DNA of 64,000 bases from Streptomyces sp. NA02950 (lineage in GTDB: Bacteria > Actinomycetota > Actinomycetes > Streptomycetales > Streptomycetaceae), in contig NZ_CP054916.1 of assembly GCF_013364155.1 (NCBI RefSeq), positions 7,222,001 through 7,286,000 of the forward strand. Direction: 5' to 3'. A program made the translations under genes and the position numbers. Below the pieces are notes generated by a model, which was not told the DNA's origin, made no database searches, and worked only from the letters and a program-made list of their open reading frames with translations. Within the stretch, counting starts at the first letter, position 1, and the number at the start of each line of letters is the position of its first letter. Shown piece after piece: positions 1 to 8,689 of this stretch.

Positions 1-614
1 CGGTCTCCTGGGAGAACCTCTTCGTCGGCCTCGACAGCTCCAAGTTCGACGCCGTGTTCTCCAATGTGACCGTCACCGAGGAGCGCAAGGAGAAGTACGA
101 CTTCGCCACCTACCGACTGGACGACCTCGCCTTCGAGGCCAAGAAGGGCACCGACTGGCGGGTCAAGGGGCCCAAGGACGTGGCGGGCAAGACCATCGCC
201 GTCTCCTCCGGCACCAATCAGGAGAAGATCCTGATCGACTGGAGCAAGAAGAACGAGAAGGCGGGCCGCAAGCCGGTCGACATCAAGTACTTCCAGAAGG
301 ACACCGACTACTACCTCGCCCTCCAGTCCGGGCGGATCGACGCCTATCTCGGCCCCCACCCCACCTCCGCCTACCACGTCGCCTCGGCCGGTCAGACCCA
401 GATCATCGGCACCTTCTCGGGCGGCGGTGACGCGGTGCAGGGCAAGATCGCCGCCACCACCAAGAAGGGCAGCGGACTGGTCGACGCCTACGCGGCGGCC
501 ATCGACCACGTCATCGACGACGGCTCGTACGCCAAGGTCCTGAAGCGGTGGGGGCTCTCCAGCGAGGCGGTGAAGAAGTCCGAGATCAACCCGCGCGGCC
601 TGCCCAGGCCGTGA
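1..614 (+). CDS. Amino-acid ABC transporter substrate-binding protein, 3' part
   Basis: The open frame runs from base 3 to a TGA at 612-614 and has no start inside the window, so about 203 C-terminal residues are present. The sequence fits a family 3 solute-binding protein (SBP_bac_3). It has the DVAGKTIAVSSGT segment typical of the hinge into the second lobe, a YYLALQSGRIDAYLGP segment, and a C-terminal DHVIDDGSYAKVLKRWGL helix that is classic for polar amino-acid binding proteins. The lipoprotein signal would lie upstream and cannot be seen. The protein should deliver an amino acid or related amine to an ABC permease encoded outside the window. Two flavin monooxygenase genes follow after 31 bp in the same direction, which suggests uptake and oxidation of a sulphur- or nitrogen-containing nutrient. 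The ligand cannot be told from sequence. Confidence 0.85.
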   Translation, partial: VSWENLFVGLDSSKFDAVFSNVTVTEERKEKYDFATYRLDDLAFEAKKGTDWRVKGPKDVAGKTIAVSSGTNQEKILIDWSKKNEKAGRKPVDIKYFQKDTDYYLALQSGRIDAYLGPHPTSAYHVASAGQTQIIGTFSGGGDAVQGKIAATTKKGSGLVDAYAAAIDHVIDDGSYAKVLKRWGLSSEAVKKSEINPRGLPRP

Positions 615-645
615 CCATCCACCCCGACCGAGGAAGGCCCTGACC

Positions 646-1740
646 ATGGCCCCATCCACCGGCACCCTGCACCTGGCCGCCGCCATCGACGGCACCGGTC
701 AGTACACGGCGCCGTACTACGTCGAGCTCGCGCGCCTCGCCGAGCGCGGCACGCTCGACTTCGTCACCCTGGACGATTCGTTCGGCCCCCCGGGGGAGGG
801 GCAGGGCCGGCCCGACGCGCTCTCCGTTCTCGCGCGCGTCGCACCGGCCACCGAGCGGGTCGGCCTGGTGCCGACCGTCACCACCACCCACACCGAGCCG
901 TTCCATGTCTCGTCCGCCGTGGCCACCCTGGACTGGGTGAGCCGCGGCCGGGCGGGCTGGACGGTCGGGGTGTCGACGACCGAGGCCGAGGCGCGGCTGG
1001 TGGGCCGCCGCCCGGCCGCCCCGGCCGGGGAACTGTGGGCCGAGGCGGAGGAGGTGGCCGATGTGGTGGCCCGGCTGTGGGACAGCTGGGAGGACGACGC
1101 GGAGATCCGCGACACGGCCACCGGCCGCTTCATCGACCGCGACAAACTGCACTACGTCGACTTCGAGGGCAGGCACTTCCGGGTGCGCGGCCCGTCCATC
1201 GTTCCCCGGCCCCCGCAGGGCCACCCGGTGGTGGCCGTCGACGCCACCGACCCCGTCACCTGGGACACCGCCGCCCGCCACGCCACGGTGGCGTTCGTCC
1301 GGGCCACCACCCCGGATGCGGCGGGCCGGATACGCGACGAACTGCGGGGCCGCGCCGCGTCGTTCGGCCGGGAGCGGGGCGCGCTCACCGTGCTCGCCGC
1401 CGTCACCGTGGACCTGGCGGACGGTGAGTACGCGGCCGGACTGGCCACCGGCGACGCACCGTTGACCGCCACGGCCGCCGGACCGCCGCTGTACCGCGGG
1501 GGACCGGTGGACCTCGCGGACCTCATCGCCGGATGGCATACCGCGGGGGCCGTGGACGGCTTCCACATCACCCCCGCGGCACCGCCGGGCGATCTCGAAC
1601 GGTTCGTCAACGGCACCGTGGCACTGCTCCAGCACCGCGGACTGTTCCGCACCTTCTATCCCGGTGCGACGCTCCGTGACCACCTGGGGCTGCCGCGCCC
1701 CGCCAACCGCTACGCCCTGGCGAGGGAGACAGCCCAGTGA
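646..1740 (+). CDS. LLM-class flavin-dependent monooxygenase
   Basis: 364 residues with a GAGGAAGG ribosome-binding site before the ATG. The fold is the luciferase-like TIM barrel. The N-terminal half has the RLAERGTLDFVTLDDSF strand-helix, the middle has SRGRAGWTVGVSTTEAEA, equivalent to the GRAAWNVVTS region of NtaA/SnaA relatives, and PRPPQGHPVVAVDAT lies near the flavin/substrate loop. Members use reduced FMN or F420 from a partner reductase to oxidise small molecules. The C-terminus (LRDHLGLPRP) matches the end of the next gene, so the two are paralogues. The stop overlaps the next start (GTGA), indicating translational coupling. With the upstream binding protein it probably forms an uptake-and-oxidation operon. 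The substrate is unknown. Confidence 0.85.
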   Translation: MAPSTGTLHLAAAIDGTGQYTAPYYVELARLAERGTLDFVTLDDSFGPPGEGQGRPDALSVLARVAPATERVGLVPTVTTTHTEPFHVSSAVATLDWVSRGRAGWTVGVSTTEAEARLVGRRPAAPAGELWAEAEEVADVVARLWDSWEDDAEIRDTATGRFIDRDKLHYVDFEGRHFRVRGPSIVPRPPQGHPVVAVDATDPVTWDTAARHATVAFVRATTPDAAGRIRDELRGRAASFGRERGALTVLAAVTVDLADGEYAAGLATGDAPLTATAAGPPLYRGGPVDLADLIAGWHTAGAVDGFHITPAAPPGDLERFVNGTVALLQHRGLFRTFYPGATLRDHLGLPRPANRYALARETAQ

Positions 1741-3167
1741 ACGACTCGAGCGGGTCCGGCAAACAGATCCATCTGGCCGCACACTTCCCGGGAGTGAACA
1801 ACACCACCGTGTGGGCGGGCCCACCCGCCGGCCCGACCACCACTCCTGGCCGATGCGCTTCGCGCAACCCCTCTCTCGGGAGCCAGATCGACTTCTCCTC
1901 CTTCGAGCATCTGGCGCGCACCGCCGAACGCGGTCTGTTCGACTTCTTCTTCCTCGCCGAGGGGCTGCGGCTGCGCGAGCACAACGGCCGTATCCACGAC
2001 CTCGATGTGGTGGGCAGGCCGGAGTCGCTCACCGTGCTGACCGCGCTGGCGGCCGTCACCGAGCGGATCGGCCTGGCCGCCACGGTCAACGCCACCTTCA
2101 ACGAACCGTATGAACTGGCCCGGCGGCTGGCCTCCCTGGACCATCTCAGCGGGGGCCGCGCCGCCTGGAACGTGGTCACCTCCTCCGACGCCTTCACCGG
2201 CGAGAACTTCCGGCGCGGCGGCTATCTCGACCGGGCCGACCGCTACACCCGGGCCGCGGAGTTCGTGGCCACCGCGCGCGAGCTGTGGGACTCCGGGACG
2301 CCCGACGGCACCCCCGGGCCGTTCGTTCACAGCGGTGAACACTTCGGTATCGAGGGGTGGTTCGGGGTGGCGCCCGCGCCCCAGGGCCATCCGGTGGTGA
2401 TCCAGGCCGGGGACTCCGACGAGGGGCGGGAGTTCGCCGCCTCCGCGGCCGATGTCATCTTCACCCGGCACGGCACCCTGGAGGCGGGCCGCGTCTTCTA
2501 CACCGACGTCAAGCGGCGGCTCGCGGCGTACGGCCGGGACCCGGACGATCTGAAGATCATGCCCGGGGTGAGCTTCGTCCTCGGCGACACCGCGGCCGAG
2601 GCCCAGGAGCGGGCCGCCGAGATCCGGCGGCAGCAGGTCTCCCCGCAGACCGCGCTGCTCACCCTGGAGCAGATCTGGGGGGTGGACCTGTCCGGCTACG
2701 ACCCCGAAGGACCGCTTCCGGACATCGATCCGGACCCCGACTCCCAGCGGGTCCAGGGCCGGGTGCGGCATGCCGATCCGCTGGCGGTGGCGGCCAAGTG
2801 GCGGGCGCTGTCGGAGGAGAAAGGGCTGTCCATCCGGCAGACCGTCATCGAGGCGACCGGGCGGCAGTCGTTCATCGGCACCCCGGAGGCGGTCGCCGCC
2901 GAGATGGCCGCTTTTGTACGGAGTGACGCCGCCGACGGCTTCATCCTCGTGCCCCATCTGACCCCCGGCGGACTCGACGATTTCGTGGACCGGGTGGTCC
3001 CGCTGCTCCAGGAGCGCGGGGTGTTCCGCACCGGATACACCGGCCGCACCCTCCGCGACCACCTAGGGCTTCGCCATCCGGGAGGGAGGTCCGCCCGGTC
3101 CGCGAGGGGTTCCGCACCGGACCTCGACGGGCGCCGGACCGGAATCGGACGGACCGACGGAACCTGA
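1737..3167 (+). CDS. NtaA/SnaA/DszA-family FMN-dependent monooxygenase
   Basis: 476 residues from a GTG that overlaps the previous stop codon by four bases. It carries the signature of the NtaA/SnaA/SoxA monooxygenases: QIHLAAHFPG at the N-terminus, GGRAAWNVVTSSD around residue 140, the GGYLDRADRY helix, and PQGHPVVIQAGDSDEGREFA in the second half. These enzymes take FMNH2 from a separate flavin reductase and oxidise substrates such as nitrilotriacetate, dibenzothiophene sulfone or alkyl thioethers. No reductase lies next to it; the FMN reductase at 37.5 kb is far away. The last 35 residues are Arg/Gly/Ser-rich and probably disordered. The tight coupling to the preceding homologue suggests two sequential oxidations or a substrate-specific pair. 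Confidence 0.88.
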   Translation: MNDSSGSGKQIHLAAHFPGVNNTTVWAGPPAGPTTTPGRCASRNPSLGSQIDFSSFEHLARTAERGLFDFFFLAEGLRLREHNGRIHDLDVVGRPESLTVLTALAAVTERIGLAATVNATFNEPYELARRLASLDHLSGGRAAWNVVTSSDAFTGENFRRGGYLDRADRYTRAAEFVATARELWDSGTPDGTPGPFVHSGEHFGIEGWFGVAPAPQGHPVVIQAGDSDEGREFAASAADVIFTRHGTLEAGRVFYTDVKRRLAAYGRDPDDLKIMPGVSFVLGDTAAEAQERAAEIRRQQVSPQTALLTLEQIWGVDLSGYDPEGPLPDIDPDPDSQRVQGRVRHADPLAVAAKWRALSEEKGLSIRQTVIEATGRQSFIGTPEAVAAEMAAFVRSDAADGFILVPHLTPGGLDDFVDRVVPLLQERGVFRTGYTGRTLRDHLGLRHPGGRSARSARGSAPDLDGRRTGIGRTDGT

Positions 3168-3419
3168 GCGTCGGCGTTTGCGTCCTCATGGACACCCAGG
3201 GGATGGGCGCACCGCCCCGGCGGCCGGAAGCCGCCGGGGCCAAGTGCCGGGCGCCCGTTGACTGTTCCGGATTGTCCTCTTGCGCGCCGGGGCCGATGGC
3301 CCGAATACTTCGGGAAGCGCTTGTCAGGAACACGTCGGAAATTCCCGCCGATGTGATCGTTGACTGCGCCTCACGGGCCTGCCCATCCAAGCGGACCCCC
3401 GATTCCCTCGGAGGAAGAG

Positions 3420-4325
3420 TTGAGGATCAAGCGCAACGCCCCCCACGGTATCCAGGCGAGACGCATAGCCCTGATCGCCGCCACCTCCGCGCTGGTGGCC
3501 GGAACGGCACTCGCCGCCCCCGCCGCCTACGCCGGAAGCGACAAGGCCGCCACCTTCAGCGCATCGGAGGCCAAGGCGGCGAGCACCGCCGTCCTCGAGG
3601 CCGATGTCGCGGGCACCGCCTGGTACGTCGACAAGACGACCAACACCCTTGTGGTCACCGCCGACAGCACCGTCTCCTCGAGCGAGATCGCCAAGATCAA
3701 GGACGGCGCCGGTGCGAACGCCGACGCGATCAAGGTCAAGCGCACCTCCGGCAAGATCTCCAAGCTGATCTCCGGCGGAGACGCGATCTACGCGAGCAGC
3801 TGGCGCTGCTCCCTCGGCTTCAACGTGCGCAACAGCAGTGGAGCCAACTACTTCGTCACCGCGGGTCACTGCACCGACGGCGCGGGCACCTGGTGGTCCA
3901 ACTCCGGCCACACCACCACCATCGGCCCCACGGCCGGCTCCAGCTTCCCGACCAATGACTACGGTCTGGTCCGGTACAGCGGCTCGGTCAGCCCGTCCGG
4001 CACCGTCGGCAGCCAGGACATCACCCGGGCCGCCAACCCCACCGTGGGCCAGACGGTCACCCGGCGCGGCAGCACCACCGGCATCCACAGCGGCCGGGTC
4101 ACCGCGCTGAACGCCACCGTCAACTACGGCAACGGCGACATCGTCTACGGCATGATCCAGACCACCGTCTGCGCCGAGCCCGGCGACAGCGGCGGTCCCC
4201 TCTACTCCGGGTCCACCGCCCTCGGCCTCACCTCGGGCGGCAGCGGCAACTGCTCCAGCGGCGGGACCACGTTCTTCCAGCCGGTCGTCGAAGCGCTGAA
4301 CGCCTACGGGGTCAACGTCTACTGA
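3420..4325 (+). CDS. Secreted streptogrisin-type serine protease (S1E, SGPB-like)
   Basis: 301-residue preproprotease. The TTG at 3420 is chosen because GGAGGAAGAG sits just upstream and MRIKRN is the usual start of streptogrisin precursors; an upstream in-frame ATG at 3360 lacks this support. Residues 1-38 are a signal peptide with twin Arg and an AYA cleavage site. Residues 39-116 are a short propeptide. The predicted mature enzyme starts at Ile117 (ISGGDAIY) and is 185 residues long, as in S. griseus protease B. The triad is His150 (TAGHC), Asp180 (NDYGLV) and Ser257 (GDSGG). Cys pairs are in place around the His and near the C-terminus. It is probably a chymotrypsin-like extracellular protease that autoprocesses. 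A homologue lies at 5896 and a matching protease inhibitor at 7138. Confidence 0.93.
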   Translation: MRIKRNAPHGIQARRIALIAATSALVAGTALAAPAAYAGSDKAATFSASEAKAASTAVLEADVAGTAWYVDKTTNTLVVTADSTVSSSEIAKIKDGAGANADAIKVKRTSGKISKLISGGDAIYASSWRCSLGFNVRNSSGANYFVTAGHCTDGAGTWWSNSGHTTTIGPTAGSSFPTNDYGLVRYSGSVSPSGTVGSQDITRAANPTVGQTVTRRGSTTGIHSGRVTALNATVNYGNGDIVYGMIQTTVCAEPGDSGGPLYSGSTALGLTSGGSGNCSSGGTTFFQPVVEALNAYGVNVY

Positions 4326-4423
4326 TCGGCTGACCCCCTGGTGTCCGGACCCTCACCGGTCTGCTCACCCTCGCCGTCATCGGCATGCCGGCGGCCCCTC
4401 GGCGGCCGCCGGTATACGGCGAA

Positions 4424-4457
4424 GGAGCCCCCGCCCGGGGTACCGAGCGGGGGCTCC
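4424..4457. terminator. Intrinsic-type hairpin downstream of the first protease
   Basis: GGAGCCCCCGC at 4424-4434 pairs perfectly with GCGGGGGCTCC at 4447-4457 across a 12-base loop. It lies about 100 bp after the protease stop and before the slipin start. There is no U-tract, as is common in streptomycetes. Confidence 0.7.
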
Positions 4458-4539
4458 CCCCTGTCGTCGAGCCGGACTATCGTGGACATGAATACCCCAG
4501 ATGGGGCATTGCTCGTGATACGGACGGCAGGTGGCCGTG

Positions 4540-5487
4540 ATGATCGATGCGCTGGTGACAGTGATCGTGGTAGTGGCCTGCCTGGGTGTGATCTGCGCCC
4601 TGGCGGCGGCCCGCGTGGTCAAGCAGTACGAGCGGGGGGTGGTTTTCCGGCTCGGGAGGCTGCGGTCGGACGTCCGGGGGCCGGGGTTCACCATGATCGC
4701 CCCGGTCTTCGACCGGCTCCACAAGGTGAACATGCAGATCGTGACGATGCCCGTGCCCGCACAGGAGGGCATCACCCGTGACAATGTGACGGTCCGGGTC
4801 GACGCGGTCGTCTACTTCAAGGTCGTGGATCCCGCCGAGGCGATCGTCGCGGTGGAGGACTACCGCTTCGCCGTCTCCCAGATGGCCCAGACCTCGCTGC
4901 GTTCGATCATCGGCAAGAGCGATCTGGACGATCTGCTCTCCAACCGGGAGAAGCTCAACCAGGGCCTTGAGCTCATGATCGACAGCCCGGCGGTGGGCTG
5001 GGGCGTCCATATCGACCGTGTCGAGATCAAGGACGTCTCGCTGCCGGAGACCATGAAGCGGTCGATGGCCCGCCAGGCGGAGGCCGACCGGGAGCGCCGT
5101 GCCCGGGTCATCAACGCGGACGCGGAGCTCCAGGCGTCCAAGAAGCTGGCCGAGGCCGCCTCGCAGATGTCCGACACCCCGGCCGCGCTCCAGCTGCGGC
5201 TGCTCCAGACGGTGATGGCGGTGGCCGCGGAGAAGAACTCCACGCTGGTGCTGCCCATCCCGGTGGAGCTGCTGCGCTTCCTGGAGAAGGGCCCGGAGAA
5301 GGTCCAGGAGAAGGGACGGCAGTTCCTGGAGGCGGGGCGGACGGAGGAGGAGCCGGAGGGCGCCGCCGCCGAGCGGAAGGCCGTCCCGGCCGCTTCCGGT
5401 GCCTCCGGCGCGGCGAAGGAGGGCTGGACCGCGAGGCCGGTTCCCACGCTCACCGAACGCGAGACGGAGCCGAGGCGGACTACGTGA
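4540..5487 (+). CDS. Slipin-family SPFH/band 7 membrane protein
   Basis: 315 residues from the ATG at 4540, which has AGGTGG five bases upstream; GTG at 4531 or 4537 is possible. One N-terminal membrane helix (about residues 4-25) is followed by the stomatin-like opening KQYERGVVFRLGRL and GPGFTMIAPVFDRLHKVNMQ. The SPFH domain runs to about residue 175. A charged helical region with the ARQAEADRERRARVINADAE motif follows, which is diagnostic of slipins and stomatins. The last 60 residues are acidic and low-complexity. Such proteins oligomerise on the inner face of the membrane and organise microdomains. The usual NfeD partner is not adjacent, so its client is unknown. A strong hairpin and a minisatellite follow it. 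Confidence 0.9.
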   Translation: MIDALVTVIVVVACLGVICALAAARVVKQYERGVVFRLGRLRSDVRGPGFTMIAPVFDRLHKVNMQIVTMPVPAQEGITRDNVTVRVDAVVYFKVVDPAEAIVAVEDYRFAVSQMAQTSLRSIIGKSDLDDLLSNREKLNQGLELMIDSPAVGWGVHIDRVEIKDVSLPETMKRSMARQAEADRERRARVINADAELQASKKLAEAASQMSDTPAALQLRLLQTVMAVAAEKNSTLVLPIPVELLRFLEKGPEKVQEKGRQFLEAGRTEEEPEGAAAERKAVPAASGASGAAKEGWTARPVPTLTERETEPRRTT

Positions 5488-5520
5488 CCCCGTTACTCCG
5501 TGCCCCCTGGCCCATGACCT

Positions 5521-5632
5521 GACCCACGGCCGCTGACCCACGGCCGCTGACCCACGGCCGCTGACCCACGGCCGCTGACCCACGGCCGCTGACCCACGGC
5601 CGCTGACCCACGGCCGCTGACCCGCGGCCGGT
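5521..5632. repeat. 14-bp minisatellite, 8 tandem copies
   Basis: The unit GACCCACGGCCGCT occurs seven times without a mismatch from 5521 to 5618, followed by one degenerate copy (5619-5632). Each unit contains the palindrome CGGCCG. A 14-bp unit is not a multiple of three, so all three frames are read through it and it is not part of a protein. It lies between the slipin stop and a terminator-like hairpin. Confidence 0.95.
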
Positions 5633-5659
5633 GATCGGCACTCGCTGGGATAGGGTCCT

Positions 5660-5688
5660 GCCCGCGCACCCTTTGCCGGTGCGCGGGC
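5660..5688. terminator. Hairpin after the minisatellite
   Basis: GCCCGCGCACC (5660-5670) and GGTGCGCGGGC (5678-5688) form an 11-bp perfect stem with a 7-base loop. It probably ends slipin transcription ahead of the second protease gene. The bases between here and 5895 hold only the second protease's promoter and leader. Confidence 0.7.
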
Positions 5689-5895
5689 CTCGTCATGTCC
5701 GTACACGGGGCCGCATCGCAAATTTCACAGACGTGACGTGAACGCGCCCTTGTGCGGTCCCGGATTTCCTGGGAATACTCGGCGGCGAAATTGGCATGGA
5801 CGCGCCTGACTGGGCAGGCGCCGCCCTGCCGTTACGCCCTCCGGGTCCGGCACCCCACTGCCGAACGGGCCCAACCCCCCACTGGAGGTTCTGAG

Positions 5896-6972
5896 TTGAA
5901 GCATCGCCGCATACCCAAGCGTCGTGTCGCCATCGCCGGAGCCGGCATAGCGGCCCTGGTCGCCGCGGGACTCACCTTTCAGAGCGCCAACGCCGCCCCC
6001 GATGACGAGCAGCCGGACCCCCTCTCGGCGAAGGCCGCGGGCAAGCTCGCCCACAGCCTCCTCTCCTCGCTGGGCGACGACTCCGCGGGCACCTACTACG
6101 ACACCGAGGCCAAGAAGCTCGTGGTCAACGTGGTGAACGACGCCGCCGCTGACAAGGTCCGCGCGGCCGGTGCCGAGGCCAAGGTGGTCAAGCACACCCT
6201 GGCCCAGCTGAACTCGGCGCGGACCACCCTCAAGGACAAGGCCGCCATTCCCGGCACCGCGTGGTCGGTGGAGCCCAGATCCAACAAGGTCGTCGTCACC
6301 GCGGACCGCACCGTCAAGGGCGGCCCGCTGGCCAAGCTGACGAAGGTCACCGACGGTCTGGGCGACAAGGTCGAGGTCAAGCGCTCGAAGGGCACCTTCT
6401 CGACCTTCATCGCCGGTGGCGACGCCATCTGGGGCGACGGCGGGCGCTGCTCGCTCGGCTTCAACGTGGTCAAGGACGGCCAGCCGTACTTCCTGACCGC
6501 CGGACACTGCACCGAGTCGATCAAGAGTTGGTCGGACTCGCAGGGCGGCGAGGAGATCGGGGCCAACGAGGGAAGCTCCTTCCCCGGCAATGACTACGGC
6601 CTGGTCAAGTACACCAAGGACACCGAGCACCCGAGCGCCGTGGACCTCTACAACGGCGGCACCCAGGCCATCGCCAAGGCGGGGGACGCCACGGTCGGCC
6701 AGAAGGTGCAGCGCAGCGGCAGCACCACCCAGGTGCACGACGGCGAGGTCACCGGCCTCAACGCGACCGTCAACTACCAGGAGGGCACGGTCGAGGGGCT
6801 CATCCAGACCAACGTCTGCGCCGAGCCGGGCGACAGCGGCGGCGCGCTCTTCGCGGGCGACACCGCGCTGGGGCTGACCTCCGGCGGCAGCGGTGACTGC
6901 TCCGGCGGCGGCGAGACCTTCTTCCAGCCGGTCCCGGAGGCGCTGGACGCGTACGGCGCCTCGATCGGCTGA
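5896..6972 (+). CDS. Secreted streptogrisin-type serine protease (SGPD-like, long propeptide)
   Basis: 358 residues from a TTG preceded by CTGGAGG, the same start style as the protease at 3420. Residues 1-32 are a signal peptide (KRR, then a hydrophobic core, then SANA). Residues about 33-171 form a long propeptide of the alpha-lytic-protease type, about 60 residues longer than in the 3420 paralogue. The mature enzyme is predicted from Ile172 (IAGGDAIW), 187 residues, close to S. griseus protease D. The catalytic triad is His204 (TAGHC), Asp233 (NDYGLV) and Ser314 (GDSGG). The C-terminal half is nearly superposable on the paralogue. It is an extracellular endopeptidase whose specificity cannot be set by eye. 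The inhibitor gene downstream on the other strand is a plausible partner. Confidence 0.93.
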   Translation: MKHRRIPKRRVAIAGAGIAALVAAGLTFQSANAAPDDEQPDPLSAKAAGKLAHSLLSSLGDDSAGTYYDTEAKKLVVNVVNDAAADKVRAAGAEAKVVKHTLAQLNSARTTLKDKAAIPGTAWSVEPRSNKVVVTADRTVKGGPLAKLTKVTDGLGDKVEVKRSKGTFSTFIAGGDAIWGDGGRCSLGFNVVKDGQPYFLTAGHCTESIKSWSDSQGGEEIGANEGSSFPGNDYGLVKYTKDTEHPSAVDLYNGGTQAIAKAGDATVGQKVQRSGSTTQVHDGEVTGLNATVNYQEGTVEGLIQTNVCAEPGDSGGALFAGDTALGLTSGGSGDCSGGGETFFQPVPEALDAYGASIG

Positions 6973-7009
6973 CCCCGCGCCCAGGGCGCAGGGCCGCACC
7001 CAGGGCAGA

Positions 7010-7046
7010 GGCCCCCCGGACACCCGTGGACGGTGTCCGGGGGGCC
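7010..7046. terminator. Strong bidirectional hairpin between protease and inhibitor genes
   Basis: GGCCCCCCGGACACC (7010-7024) pairs with GGTGTCCGGGGGGCC (7032-7046): 15 bp perfect, 7-base loop. It sits between convergent genes, about 40 bp after the protease stop and 90 bp before the inhibitor stop on the other strand. Just beyond it GTTCAACGGTGCCG is repeated twice. Confidence 0.8.
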
Positions 7047-7137
7047 TCCCCTTGTTCAACGGTGCCGTTCGTTCAACGGTGCCGCGTGCGGTGCCGCGTT
7101 CGGTGGTGCGGTGGTGCGCTGCTCGGTCGTTCGCCGC

Positions 7138-7581
7138 TCAGAACCCGAAGACCTGGGTGGTGACGGCGTTCTTGTAGCAGTTGTTGGCGAAGGTGTGCTC
7201 GTACGAGACCCGGCGGCCGTCCCAGATCCCCTCGGCGGTGACGGTCACCGGCCGCCACTCCTTGGTGCAGACCCGGCCGGGCTCCGCCGACAGGGTCAGC
7301 GAGTTGAACACGCCGTCGACCGCGCGCAGTTCGGCGCATGCCTTGACGGCTGCCGGATGGGTACCGGAGGGGATGGGCTGACAGCTGAGCGTCACCGCCC
7401 GCTGTACGTCGGCCGTCGCCGCGTCCGCGCCGTAGCCGACGGTGAGGACCAACGCAGAGGCCGGGTACAGGCTGTCGGGCTGCGCGGGCGCGGCGTTCGC
7501 CGTGCCGCTCGCACCGATCCCCAGCGCGGCGCTCAGAGCCACGACGGCCCCCAGACCGATCGCCCCTGTGGTCTTCCGCAT
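7138..7581 (-). CDS. Subtilisin inhibitor-like (SSI family) secreted protease inhibitor
   Basis: 147 residues from the ATG at 7581, preceded by GGGAG. Residues 1-30 are a signal peptide ([11 protein letters not shown] through TANA). The mature part has the SSI hallmarks [19 protein letters not shown] and [18 protein letters not shown], and ends in FGF. Four cysteines (67, 82, 105, 135) would make the two conserved disulfides. By alignment with the prototype, whose reactive site is Met-Val in CPMV, the P1 residue here is Lys107 (CTK-E). That predicts inhibition of trypsin-like as well as subtilisin-like proteases. Such inhibitors are exported during growth and modulate the strain's own extracellular proteases. 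The convergent position to two streptogrisins supports that. Confidence 0.93.
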   Translation of the reverse strand: MRKTTGAIGLGAVVALSAALGIGASGTANAAPAQPDSLYPASALVLTVGYGADAATADVQRAVTLSCQPIPSGTHPAAVKACAELRAVDGVFNSLTLSAEPGRVCTKEWRPVTVTAEGIWDGRRVSYEHTFANNCYKNAVTTQVFGF

Positions 7582-8013
7582 TTCGAACGCTCCCTTGCTC
7601 GTGGTTTCAGATACCGGACGGAGTTCTACGCGGTGCAAGTCAGGAACGCACGTCGATCGAACACTTCCGGTCGCTATACGTAGTCATTCGGTGGCTTATT
7701 GTCGCGTGCGGGGCGTGTCGCTCCGCGGAACGCCGCGTGGCGAGCGGATGCGCGACGGGCGGGGCGAGCCGGTGGGTGTGCGCCCGGCGCGGGGGTGTCC
7801 GGAGTATCCGCCGGTTCATGAACGACATGCTCAGAGCACTCGTATTGGCTCAGGCGCGCTCATATGGGGCAGCGGGTGATGATCCGTCCGTCATCTGCCG
7901 GGGGCATCGGGGCCCAAGGGGCGCGTGGGCGAGATCCTGCCAGCACAAGGCGACCGGCGGGCGGGTGCTCAAACGGCCCTCGGAGGCCGGAACGGGGGTG
8001 TACGGCGCGGGGG
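7582..8013. other. 432-bp gap with no convincing gene
   Basis: The part next to 7581 must contain the inhibitor promoter and leader. I see no RNA gene, long inverted repeat or coding pattern in the rest. The short minus-strand frame at 7640-7828 has no ribosome-binding site or recognisable domain. Confidence 0.5.
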
Positions 8014-8499
8014 TCAGCTGTCCAGATCGCGGCTCAGGGCGCCGCTCTGCCGCCCCCAGCCGTAGGCCCGGCCGGTCCGCAGCCGCACCACCAGCCGCCG
8101 GTCGGCGACCATCGCGGCGCGGAAATCCTCCCAGTCCGGATGCTCGCCCTGAATGGCGCGGTAGACCTCGACCAGCTCGTCGACCGTGGCGTCATGGGGA
8201 TCCGCGGCCACCGGGGTCAGCTCGGCGTCGCCCTCGGCCACCAGATAGGAGAAGCGGTCGTCGCTGGTGACGTAGAAGCTGGCACGCGGGTCGCGGCGCA
8301 GATTGCGGGTCTTGGCGCGGCCGTCGGTGACCGAGATACGGATCAGCCGGGCGGCCGGATCGTAGGTGAAGGCGACGTTCGACAGCTGGGGCCGTCCGTC
8401 GCGCTTGAGGGTGACCAGCGCACCCGTGCGCTGCTCCCGCAACAGCCCGAGCAGGGTGTCCTGGGAGGGCGTGGCGGAGTCCCCGGGTCGCTCGGTCAT
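8014..8499 (-). CDS. PPOX-class F420- or FMN-dependent enzyme
   Basis: 161 residues from the ATG at 8499. It has the split-barrel of the pyridoxamine 5'-phosphate oxidase superfamily: the GALVTLKRDGRPQLSNVAFTYD opening, a basic RAKTRNLRRDPRASFYVTSDD segment that contacts cofactor phosphate, and EDFRAAMVADRRLVVRL near the end. The pattern is that of actinobacterial F420-dependent PPOX proteins (Rv1155-like), which reduce small molecules with F420H2. It stands alone, with its start facing the dnaE2 gene across 190 bp that holds a LexA-type box. The substrate is unknown, and a haem- or flavin-binding role is also possible. Confidence 0.85.
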   Translation of the reverse strand: MTERPGDSATPSQDTLLGLLREQRTGALVTLKRDGRPQLSNVAFTYDPAARLIRISVTDGRAKTRNLRRDPRASFYVTSDDRFSYLVAEGDAELTPVAADPHDATVDELVEVYRAIQGEHPDWEDFRAAMVADRRLVVRLRTGRAYGWGRQSGALSRDLDS

Positions 8500-8605
8500 A
8501 AGGATCGAGCGTAGGCGGCGAACGGCCGGTTTTTGCGGTACGACACGCGGAATGTCGAGGCGGTTTGCGTGCTTATGGTGTATATGGAAGGGCGACCGAA
8601 CCGAC

Positions 8606-8621
8606 TCGCACGCTTGTTCGA
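8606..8621. promoter_or_regulatory. LexA (SOS) box upstream of dnaE2
   Basis: TCGCACGCTTGTTCGA matches the Gram-positive/actinobacterial LexA consensus TCGAAC-N4-GTTCGA at 11 of 12 defined positions. It lies 68 bp before the dnaE2 start, where it can block that promoter. It predicts DNA-damage induction of dnaE2 and the gene overlapping its end. Confidence 0.75.
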
Positions 8622-8689
8622 GAATGGGGTTATGGTGGGGCGTGGGACGAACAGGGTCGGTCAGGGGGTGTGAGCAGCGGGAGGTGCGG

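Noticed and set aside
5521..5632. CRISPR-like array
   Set aside because: Repeats are head to tail with no spacers and no cas genes are present.
5493..5696. Repeat-containing short protein over the 14-bp minisatellite
   Set aside because: A 14-bp unit shifts frame each copy, so any protein is a by-product; no ribosome-binding site or codon bias supports it.
7640..7828. 62-codon minus-strand frame upstream of the inhibitor gene
   Set aside because: No ribosome-binding site, Arg/Pro/His-rich with no domain, and placed where the inhibitor promoter should be.
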